Position numbers and translations under genes: made by a program. From Diphasiastrum complanatum (Eukaryota; Streptophyta; Lycopodiopsida; Lycopodiales; Lycopodiaceae): a stretch of 64,000 nucleotides of DNA. The DNA is taken from assembly GCA_029204225.1 (NCBI GenBank), contig CM055109.1:45942966-46006965 (forward strand), in the 5' to 3' direction. Shown piece after piece: positions 39,801 through 51,800 of this stretch; the first letter of the stretch is position 1; every line of letters starts with the position of its first letter. The notes below the pieces were generated by a model, which was not told the origin of the DNA, searched no databases, and saw only the letters and a list, made by a program, of their open reading frames with translations.

Positions 39801-41819
39801 TATACCTCCATTGTGTGGAGTCTTACAGGATAGCTAGATGTAGAATCACAAAACTAGTTAACGCTAATCAACTAGTTAGTCAGTCTCCGTCGTTGCTATT
39901 CGTTTCAGCTGGGCGTGAAGCCCGTTGAGCTGCCAGCGCGAAAGATTCTTCTTCGTTTGTTTCGTAGTTTTTCGTTTTGCGTCCCTTTGCGGTTTGCGGT
40001 CTTGGAGGTGTGCTTATGATCCACGAATAATTCACGAATCATTCGTGCTTCGAGTCAAGGGACGTTGACTGTCGTGAATTGTTCTCGTTCGACTTTCATA
40101 TCTTGTTTGTGCTGCGACAAAGTTGCAGGAGTTCACCATTTCTGACACTCCCTCTTGAACTGTGCAGCTTTGTTCGTTTAATCCAATTGCCCTTCTTTGC
40201 TTGGCAAAGAGTGGCTTGTCGAGCGGTTTCGTGAGCAGATCTGCAATCATATTTTTTTATTTAATATACTGGACCTGGAGCTCTCCTTTCGAAATTAAAT
40301 CTCGAATGTGATGGTACTTCAGAGGTATGTGCTTTGTCTTGGAATGGAAGACGGGATCCTGGGACAGATAGATGGCACTCTGAGAGTCCATTATCATCAT
40401 GCTTGGCCCTTCTTGTGGTATCTAGATTGCCTCCAACATCATTTGTAGCCACACTACCTCATTCGCCACTTTCGAGGTTGCGACATACTTAGCTTTGCAA
40501 GAGGATTGAGCTACCAAGGTTTGCTTTTTGCATATCCAGCTGATTGCAGCTCCGCACGCTATTGTACATCCTCCAGTAATGGACTTGCTGTCATCTTTGC
40601 AGCTCGCCCAACGCGCATCACTGTAGTGATGCAGCTCGAATTCTTTTTCTTCGTTTTCAGCTCTGTAGGTTAATCCAATATTCTGGGTACCTTGCAGATA
40701 CTGTAGGATTCGTTTGGCCATTTGCCAATGTGCCATACCAGGATTTGAAGAGAATTGGCTCAATGCATAAACAGAGAAAGCCAGATTGGGTCTGGTACAG
40801 ATTGTCAAGTACATCAGACTACCGATTAAGTTCTGGTAGGGTATATCTGCCATCTTTTGTTCTTCCTCTTCCGTTTTTGGGCAATCTTGTTTCGTGAGCT
40901 TGGCTCCAGCTATCATTGGTGTGGCTTTCTCTTTGCAGTCCATCATGTGGTACTGCTTCAGCACTTTTCTGGCATATTCTGACTGACTCGAGTGCATTTC
41001 GCCCTTTGTTCGATCTCTTCTGATCTCCAGCCCTAGGCATTTTGTTGCTTCTCGACGAAAATGGTCAGTATCACAAAATCCTTTCCTACTTTTTTGATGT
41101 AGACATTGCAGTCTGGCTGAGTAGGATTGAAGTCTAGAGACTTCAGAAGACCATCAAGCTTTTGTACCAGGCTCATGATGCCTGTTTTAGACCGTAGATG
41201 CATCTCTGCAATCGACAGACATATTGTTTGTTGTCGGGTACTTTTCTGTTTTCTGGCAGTGGCTCTAATGTCCATGCCTCGTTTCGCCTCATCGACTCGA
41301 TCTCCTCTGACATTGCCTGCTTCCAGAATTCTCCCTCTGGACTCTGGATAGCTTCCTGATATGTTGCTGGCTCTTCTGTGAAGCTGCAGTACTCGAATTG
41401 CATGTCTTCGCTCCATTGAAGATTGTCATAGTAGTGGTCTGGAGGTCTTCTTTGTCTCGTTGACCTTCGAGGTTCGTTTCGTCGCTACTCGAACATTTCT
41501 TGTTCGTGGGGTCGATCCTCTACTTCCTGCTGCTATGGAGTCTGGGGCTCTGCATTCTGATTTGATGTCTCTTCTCGATCTCCCTCTGGAATGGGCAGCA
41601 GTGTGAAGATCTCATGGCCTCTTTCACCTTTTAGTCCAAGAAATGTGGACTCATCGAACTTCACATCTCTGCTCTTTTAATGTTAGATCTCAATCTTGGA
41701 TGGGTATGTTAGAAATCAATGATAAACTTCATTGTTACATTTCTTAGTTACTATTCACGATGTACTTTATTATTGACAGTTGTAACTAGTCGTAGGCTAG
41801 TCTAGTAGTCTACTTCTAA

Positions 41820-41903
<84 letters not shown>

Positions 41904-44900
41904 GGTTCAGAATTAACAATCTTCTTCGTGGTTGGATCGTAGAGCCTGTACACATGTGTTCCGTTCGAGTAGTCGACCATGATTGTTTGCTCAGATTTGT
42001 CGTCGAGCTTGCTTCTCTTTTCCTTCGAAATGTGCTTGTATGCTGCACATCCAAACACTCGTACGTATGACAGATCAGGCTTTCTGCCTGTCCACATTTC
42101 GTATGGTGTTTTGTTTTCCAGCGCTGTCGTTGTAGATTTGTTCTGCAGGTGTACAGCTGCAGCTGTTGCCTCGGCCCAGAATTGACCTGGCAATTGAGCC
42201 TGTGCCATCATGCATCTGGCTCTTTCGACTAGCATTTTGTTTTTTCTTTCTGCCACACCATTGTATTCTGGTGTGTATGCAAGAGTGAACTGGTGTACGA
42301 TCCCCTGTTCTTCGCAGAATCTTGAGAATTCTGTACTTTTGTATTCACCTCCATTGTCATATCTAAGGATCTGTATCTTTTTCGAGGTGTGTCGCTCTGC
42401 GAATGCCACGAACTTCTTGAAGGAATCAAATACTTCGGATTTCTTCTTCAAGTAGTAGATCGTGGTCATCCGGTTGTAATCATCTATGAACGTTAGAAAA
42501 TATCTCGAACCTGAGAGCGAATCTGTTTTCATCGGTCCACAAACATCAAAGTGGACGAGCTCAAGAACTTCCTTAGCTCTTCTTCCCTCGTGTGTGAATG
42601 GATTCCGATGTTGCTTGCCTTTTTTACAAGCTTCGCAGGACTCAGCCTCGGGCCTTGAAATCTTGAGACCTGTGACAATGTCCTTTCTACTCATGTCATA
42701 CAGGCTCCGCATGTTCAGATGATACGTTCTCTTATGCCAGAGCTGATCTTCGTTTTCTGAAGCATTTAATATGCTATCAGAGTTGCTGATTATTTTGGTC
42801 TGGTAGAGGTTTTCGTCTTTGCATCTGACCGTCAGCAACTTGTTTGTCGTCTTCTCGATCATACGGCAAGTGTTGCCGTCGAATAAAACTCGAATGCCCA
42901 GAAAATTTTTTGCTCTACTTGCTACCTCTCTCTCTCTCTGTCTCTTACAGAACTCTGTATCCCGATTATTTTGTGATTCAGAGAGGGTCGTTTATACCTG
43001 CACTGTGTGGAGTCTTACAGGATAGCTAGACGTAGAATCACAAAACTAGTTAACGCTAATCAACTAGTTAGTTAGTCTCCGTCGTTGCTATTCGTTTCAG
43101 CTGGGTGTGAAGCCCGTTGAGCTGCCAGCTGGCAGCGCGAAAGATTCTTCTTTGTTTGTTTCGTAGTTTTTCGTTTTGCGTCCCTTTGCGGTTTGCGGTC
43201 CTGGAGGTGTGTTTACGATCCACGAATAATTCGCGAATCGTTCGTGCTTCGAGTCAAGGGACGTTGACTGTCTCGAATTGTTCTCGTTCGACTTTCGTAT
43301 CTTGTTCGTGCTGTGACAAAGTTGCAGGAGTTCACCATTTCTGACAGTAATATGTAGTAATTAGTAAGTTCTAAGTACAATGGATAAACATTTGAACCTT
43401 AATTTTAAAAGCTACAACTTAGTACTTACATTGAAAAGCAAAATCAAATAGGATTATAGTGAACAATTATCAATGAACTATAACATATATAGTGAATAGC
43501 TGGTATCAAAATGTACTCGAAATTCAAATTTCCTCTTCATTAGATGATAAATTGGACCGACTTGTGTGCACAGGGTCTTGTTGTTTTACATTTGTGGCAA
43601 TTTTGCTAGTTAACCCTATTACCTATTCAACTTATGACTGAATTGTGCCATGAATAGTAAACATGCACTGAAAACTTAAAGCTGTTCAACATGGAAACAA
43701 TATGCATGCAAATATAGTAAATTATGATATGCAGTATGGCATTGAAACCAATCACGCATGAGCCCGAATACATGCACAGAGAAGGGATATATTCGCCAAA
43801 GGTGATGGAAACTCAATATTTTAGTCTCTCTACAGATATATGGAAGCTCATGTGGACTTATGTTTGTGCATGCGACTTGCACCTACTCTTGGCCATTGAC
43901 GAACTAAGAAGGAATGTCATTTCATTTGGTCCATGCTACACATGATGGAGTTGACTGTTGATGGTTGGGGGCTTTGTGGGTGGATTCTATGAAGTTGTTA
44001 GATGAACAAATACAGTGCAGTTGTATTGCTCACATTCATGTCTTTCCTCTTCCTTTTTCTCTCCATGTTGTCTGTATATTCGATTGTCTAGTTCAATTCT
44101 ATTATTGTGGTTCATTGCTTGATCTAGAATCTGTTAAATTCATTGCAATAATGTTCATCATTTCTTTGTGGTTCATAGTTGCTTTTAGCTACTCTTTGAA
44201 GTTATGCACTTGAATTTCTGACTAGGTCTTTCTTTTATAATTAAAAAACTTTTTTATTGACTAACCTTATTCTCGTCGGTGAGACAGCACGTACAAAATG
44301 TAATTTAGAATAACATCGCCAAAATGTACCAGGATGTCTGACTGCTAAGCTATTGCATTTGACATGAGTGCCTACAGCTTATACAAGGATGTTATATTTA
44401 TCTCTTATTGAGCAATCTTATCTTGAACGTTTTCTTCCCAACAGATCCATGGTAGATGAAACTGTAGCAAATATCTTCTCTTGAGTCTGGGTAACTCTTC
44501 TCATCCACATAAATCATTTTGTAAGATCTGATCCTGGAATGTCCTTTTTCCCTGTGATCTGTATAGATGAGGAGGAAGGGTGTAGGAGTAGATCAAGTGT
44601 ATGATGCACGTGCCTTACGAGTGGTTGTGGGAGATGGAGGAGGAAAGCTTCATGTGGCTGCAGTGGAAGGATGCTACAATCTCCTTAGTGTTATACACAG
44701 GCATGTCTTAAAGAGTGTTTTACCACTTTACTGCCTTCTGCAACTGTTTCAAGAAGTCTTTTGGTAGATTTTGAACTTAAATTATTCAATTTCACCCTGT
44801 AGTATTCAATTTCAGTATCTTATTCCTACACCTTAAACCCTGTTCTTTTCACTTCAGTGTGGACAAAGAGTGGGATGCAACGAAAAATTATATCAGTTCC

Positions 44901-47900
44901 TAAGTCAAAATTTTTAACATCTTGGTTTTCAAAAACACACGTGCTTTGCAGAATTGTGACCAGCACTACAACAAATGTCTTGACCAGCTAGCTTGTATTC
45001 TGATGTCATGTAGCTCAATTGATGTTGGCATTCAAGTGAAACAGAATGTTTCCTAGCATTCAACTATGCTCCTTTATCCTTTAGTACCATTGTTTCTCCA
45101 GCATGCATACCTTCAAAAAGCACAGGACTTACAAAGAGTGTAAATTTTTACTTACAAAAACTCGAAGAAGGTGACACTACACTTTCATAACACTTGCGGT
45201 TAGTTTTAGCACTTTTTATAAGAAAATTATTGACTCTTCTGACAATGGCATGGTGTTCCTACAAGAATAAAACAAATAGTTGAAAGTTGTCAAGGCAATC
45301 AATTTGTCCAGTACAGGTTAGAAGTACTTGTGTAGTAAAGGTAAGATAATAAAGTCAACACTATTCTGAAACAAACCAAACACATGTCTCCAAGATGTCA
45401 ATGACACAGTGCTTGGGATTCAAACTTGCATCGGTTTGGTTTGAAGTTTCCTCTTTCCAAACTCAACATGTTGACCTTGACATTACAAGCAATTCAATCT
45501 AAGATCTGATAGATATAAGACTAGTTGGAATTATGGTAGATATTCTTGGAGCACATATTCTTGAAGAATAAGCAAAGTGGAATAAATAACTTTCACTATA
45601 ATTACTTGTTTACTATACTTGGTAAGCATTTTACCTTCAAGTGTAGCCCCATCAAGTGTAAGTACGGAAGACTTAGAAACAAATTTCTCCAAATTACCAC
45701 TGTCAAGTAGGATCTAAACAGTTTCTTGCTTAACTTTACCCAAGAGCCGGACCATTTTACCTTCAAACTGATCGTTGTGGACATCCATTTCAAATGTTAT
45801 GCAATAGCCAAAGTCACCTTTCTCTCTATGACATGCTCCTCTTTGTTCATGGCCTCTGCTTCCTATCTTCGTTTCTCGATGCACCTTGAAGCGTAGTGCC
45901 CTAGGTTGCCGCATCTGAAACAAGTAGTTATCCTCATCAACTTGCTTTTGTGTATGGCCTTTTCCTTTCTTCTTTAGATGCTCAGTCTTCTTCTGATTCT
46001 TTGTCTTTGTCGTTTAAAAGCTTGCCTTGTCCTGGGTACTTCCACATGCATGAACGCCTACCCTTGTTGCCTTCTTCCTTTTACCTCCACTCAAAGTGGA
46101 TTCCATCCTCTAAGCCACACAAATACCTTTCTCCAGATCTTGAGGATTGGAAAGCTTCAACTGAATTTTCATGTGAACGTTCTTCAGTCCATAAATGAAA
46201 TACTTCACCTGCATAGCTGCTCGCAAATCAGGAACATGGCTATAAAGTCCTCGAAGTTCTTGAGTGCAACATTTGTACACAGCTTCTGAGCTAAGGTCTA
46301 GCTTCCTTGATGTTGTACATGGGTGCAAACTTGTTCAAGAACAGCTCCTTGAACTTGGTCCACATCTCGATTTTAGGAACATCGTTATAGTAATCTGTTG
46401 CAACCACAACCGTGACCACCAATTAGACATGAGATCTGTACTTGCATCTGTGTTGCGTAAGCATTTAGCATTACATAAAGTACATGTCTAAGAAGAAGAA
46501 ATAGTCAGAAATTATACATTGCTCAATCAATATCTTTAGAATCTTTATCCTACCTAAATTCTTGTATGCTCTACGTCATGCAATTTTTGTCATCAATCAA
46601 CAACTTTTGTCATGACTCATTAATCAACAAACAAGGCTAGCTTGTGCTTTGCTATTCTTGGAGTTTCACATTTGGACAAAGTTTTTTAGGTGTTGACTTG
46701 CAAAAGATTGGAAGCTTTTTTGTTCGGAGTTGACCTAACAGTTAGTTTGAAAGCTTTGTTCATTATTTTGCCATCCATTTCGGGCCCATGTAGCAGTTAT
46801 TTCCCTCCAAAATTGAATCCTTGAGTTCTTTTTGTAGCATTAGCTTAGTGCTTAGTGCCATCTAGATTATGTCGCTTTCTTATGATTATGTTTCCTTCTA
46901 ATTGCAGGCTTTGGACTCCTGTTGCTGGAGAGTTTGATGACTACATTGTTAATCCCAAGCCAAGTGGTTATCAGGTAAAAGTACTTTGTTTTCATTAGAG
47001 CTTATATTGTTGTGTAATGGTACGTGGAACCTTATTGATTTTCTTACCCATTCAAATTGCTCAGTAGATACATACACTCAAAGTATCTCTTTCATCCTTT
47101 GATTAGTCCTTCCAGTGATCATCACATTCAAGATGATTGGAAGACCTAAAGCTTGGAGAGGTTTCTAACTTCAGTATTCTATCAACCAAAAGGGTATAGT
47201 GAATCGACCTTACTAGTCACTCGCCACATCACTAGGTAGTTCATAAAGTCCAACCATTCGCTCTACATAGGTCTAAGCTAGGTCAAAAGCTGTAGTTGCC
47301 ATCCTCAAGGTAGCAAATTTGGTCAATTAATCACCACAAGCCAAATTTCATCATTACCTTTGTGAGTCCTGGGAAAACCAACCACAAAATCTATCGAGAT
47401 ATTCTCCCATCTCTCATTGGGAACCTTCAACATGCCACTTGCTCTTAAGAGTTGCGCTTGATTGATTCAGAGGAATGCCAAGCCCCCATACTTGGGGCTC
47501 CTCTTCACAAGACAATCTTTAGCATGAGACTGAAAACTTCCAGTTGCTCAGGGAAAGGGTATTCTTCCCTAGTCAGCCTGGAGCAGTTTTGCTTCAGGAG
47601 GCACATAGGTGACACAAGGAGTAAGTGTCGTCTTTTTGATAGTTTGGTCAGTCCTGCAATTACCCCACAACTATGCATGTGGCAGAGGCACAGTGCACTG
47701 GGCTCACAATATCTGATTGGGATGTTGTCGGCTATGATATGTGGCCCATTTGTTCCAGATCAGATCATTTAGTTTAGTTTGTTATGCCTTCTCTAAAGTT
47801 GATAAGCCATCTTCAGGTTGATCATTTATGTTCAGAGAGTTATGGTGTTTGGTGACAAAATTGTGATTAGAAGAAGATATTCATGGTTGGCACTTACATC

Positions 47901-48827
47901 ATCTAAAGGGCTCCATGAGTAGGGACATCATATATCTTGGTATTCTTAGGCTTCACATCCACCAGATTTTCCATTGGCATTTCCTTCTCGGTTTCTTTAA
48001 AGAGGACTCTCTCTTATATATGGTAATGTATCTACATATCATATGTTCAGTGTGTCTGATCAAGCCCCTTGGCAAACAAACAAAGTCACCTCCTTGAGAT
48101 AGGAGCCATTAGAGACTTGATCTTAATGCAATAGAATCAGCGGCCGCTGTCACATAATCCATTGTGATAGCTCCAGGTTTCACACCTCTGGCAGGTGGAC
48201 ATAGGTTGCTTCCAGAGGATCCTCAGGAAGATACCATTTTCTTGATGAGAGACAAGTGAGCACTTTGTCTTTTGTTGCCCAATTTACTATGAGATTAGAG
48301 GGAGATATCATTGCCGTTTTTGAGACCAGCGAGTTATGGTTTGCTCCTTGATATTGCATGAAGAACAAAGATGTGTTGCCATAATGATATGAGAGATGTT
48401 GCACTTGAGAGGAGCGGAATGTTGCAATATCAGTATTGGCGACAGGGTGCAGTCTCACATGACATCCTTTTTTCCTAGATGGTGCTCCCATATTGAGTCA
48501 AATAAAGAAGTACGGGATGATGCGGCGAACATTGGAACTAGAGACCGACAGCAACTTGTGGGACAAGCATCTTTGCAAGCTGTCTGTCAATGCATACATA
48601 CTAGGGCGCACGCCCATTTTGAGCCAAGCATTTTGATCTGGTTAGTCTTATTTATTTGGATGGACAGCTCTAGAAGTTACTATCTTAAGATCTCGTTTTC
48701 CACTATTAGTTTCACTACTAGTTTCATTTTAGTTTTGTCAGGGAGATGTACTTCGCTCTCACAAGAAGATACACACTTGAAATGCACCTTTTAGTCTTAT
48801 GTACCTTTAGGTACCCAACATACATAA

Positions 48828-48881
<54 letters not shown>

Positions 48882-51800
48882 TGAGACAATTCTCAAGCAG
48901 ATTGAAACGAGAATGAATTTCTCCTTGGATAAGTTGTCCAAACTTTCAGTCAAACTATCATTCTAATGAGCCATTCTGTGGAATGTTTGAGTGGATGAAT
49001 CACTTTTTTCACGTGTACAAGTAAAGTTTTCTTTGCTAGAGCATGGTACTTGGAAGTAACTGGAACTGTAGATACCTGCTGCAATCAAATCCTGAATCCT
49101 GGCTCGTAAAGAAATTTTCCATTTCCAAACTATGTTTGGTGCAAACATTTGAAGCTAGTATGTTGCCGTATCATGTACAAAGCAATGAACTATTTGAGAC
49201 TCACACTGTTTTCAGCATTTGTCTTTGGAGATTTGTTATCTTGTTAGAGGCTCAATTTCTGCAATCCTAGAAACTGCTTTCAATGTCTATTGAGTTTGAT
49301 GTTGTGGTTTTTTTCTTCAGTCCCTTCATACGGCCGTCAGGGGGCCAGATGGAGCACCTCTAGAAGTTCAAATACGAACACAGGTATATTCCTAAACTCT
49401 CGATTAATAGACTTGAGGTTTGATTTTTCTTTTCAAGAGAGAATACAGAGTACAGACCAACGACGTTATAACTTCAACCATAGCATGTTGGTGGTGGCCA
49501 TTGATGTAGATTCAGAAAAAGGCCACTCCCCCCTTTCAGAATGTGCTTGAGTTGCCACTCCATGGCGCACAAGGTGGCATCCCAACCTGCCACATATGGG
49601 CAATTGAAGTGTAATTTGGGGTCCAAACACCTTTCACGGTAAGTTGGGATGTAACTAGCAACTCAAGATCCAACAGCCAATCCAAGCAAACTAGTAGAAA
49701 GATATCCAATAGCAAAGTGCAGTTCTAGTGGACTTTACATTTAACCTGCACAATCTGAAAGGGGGTGGTCTGCATGCAAGAACTCTTGGTTGTCAACAGA
49801 CCCAAAGCTCAGCTATGTAATAGAAGCCCAAAGGGAATGCTAGTTTGGAAGTTGGGACACCCCTAAAGTTCAAACCTTATCACCAGTGAAAGATTTCAAA
49901 GCAAATTTTCTGATGCTTAGCTCTTTGACAGGCTGTAATGGTTCACAGTGGAGTTCAGTACTTTAAAGTAGTACAATTTAAAGCTATGTTTTAAAGTTTA
50001 CGCAAGTTCTATGCCTAGTCAATGAAGGAAAGTCGGAGATAGTTTGGAGCTTCCTGTTTACTGACACTTCAATGATTATGTGAAGGGAATGCATGAATAT
50101 GCAGAATTTGGTCATGCTGCTCATTGGCTGTATAAGGAAGCTGGTGCAGCAAGAGAAAGTGCAGAAGTTCATAGTGTTCCAAGTATTGGAGTGAGAACCA
50201 AACCTGAAGATCCAGCTTGCAGCACACATGTTGACCAGCAGTCTGTTGGTAGCATTCAGATAGTCAATGGATTGCATGAAGATATGATGGCCCTCCCTGA
50301 GGCTTTGCAAGTTGGTCATCCAGCTTTGAGGATTGAGGATGGAAGGCTTCTTGCAGCTGTGATTGTGAGGTTGGCTATGACCTAAGATTGGGGAAATCTG
50401 TTCATTATTCATTCAGTTTTCAGTGATTTTTTGTGAGACCCATTTCAAAATCCACATTCAAGTAGAAAAGTTATTATGTGAAAAGGAGCAAGGTTTAATT
50501 GAATATATCAAAACACTAATCTACACACAGATGAATAATCGGTCACTGGAATATCTTTCAAAATAAAACTTATAATCATAGTTCACTGGAATTATTGCCG
50601 TGACACAGAATTGAGAATGAAGGACAGACTCTTTTGGTAGCCGTGAGTTTTGCTCTTCATGTACGCGAGGCTGTTGCTGCCGGTAGATTCGGTAATCAGA
50701 GACAACGATGGTTAACATATGCACGCTTATACCAGAAGGTATGATAAGTCAACAAAACAGTTAGGTGTAGGGCTTGCCCAATGGCTTCAAGTGCAAAGTT
50801 GGAAAAGATGTCATAAAGATGTGTTGTTGGTAGGCTTCAAACCAATGGTGGTTTGCACCTGGGCATGGTGATTGGAGTACCTGTCTGGAGAAGTACACAC
50901 TATGTCGAGATGGCATGTACCACAAGGTCTGTCATTATTATTTTCTAAAAAACTCAACTGTGTTCAACTCCTGCGTGCTTTTTGCAAGGTTCATTTAACT
51001 GTTTTGTGGCCTGTAGCATTCATGCTTATTGTACATGTGAGCACTGTGGCTTGTACATTAACTTTATCAGCTTTAGTCATACATGCTCTGCTCACGAATC
51101 AGTTGACCTCAATCTGATATTCTAGGGACTAGTTTGTATTCTAAGCTTCAGCTTTCTTTGGAAAAGCTCCAAGAACAACCTTGTACAGATTAAAGATAAT
51201 ACCTCCTTTCTATAATTAATTGCTTCATCACAGCTGCAGACAGTACCTTTTTGTCCATCCTCAAATGTCATTTGCTTGCACACTATTGCTCATTGTTTGA
51301 GTTGCTGAAAAAGCTTGAGCACATAGAAGCCGTTTACGATTGATCAAAGAAATCAACCTGTCTATTCAAGAAATCAACCTAGTTGTTCATATCCTAGTTG
51401 CTATGCAGCTGTGCGTCCAACCGTTTGTGCAATCAGGGATTGAAATGCTCTTAGTCCTTGTTCACTAGTCCTTTTCAAAGCCTGTAGTTAGGCTCTTCAT
51501 TGTAGAAGATCATGCAGATGAGTGATCACTGATATATGAAAATGACCTGGGCGCATTTATGGACCATTAGCTTCCTGGATGTACAATGGAGATTGCTAAT
51601 TAAGGTTGTTCTTGTAATCTAATTTACAGAATTTGTTGTAGGAGTTCCAGAACTGTTGTCATTTAGAATTTTGCAAATTCTAGAATTGTCAGATTTTGTC
51701 ATAGTACAGGTATTTTGGCAGGTGTTTAATAGGAAAACTGTAGGATGCTTCTCCAATGTATCATTTTAACATATTGATGGAGATTTTGTTCCCTTTCTGA

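Larger units (their letters stand above)
39428..43346 (-). mobile_element. Copia retrotransposon with intact ends and internal deletions (intron 10)
   Basis: The 5-bp duplication GTAAT flanks it (39423-39427 and 43347-43351). The 3' LTR (39428-40147) is complete; the 5' LTR (42907-43346) is cut on its inner side, where it runs straight into mid-pol. The primer-binding site, gag and protease are gone. Integrase, RT pieces and RNase H follow in Copia order on the minus strand. A polypurine tract (caagagggag on the element strand, 40148-40158) borders the 3' LTR. Confidence 0.92.

Noticed and set aside
50365-50370. Earlier GT donor for RSH exon 14 at 50365
   Set aside because: It would make the next exon start AAT TGA, an immediate stop; the GT at 50370 preserves the frame and the expected protein sequence.
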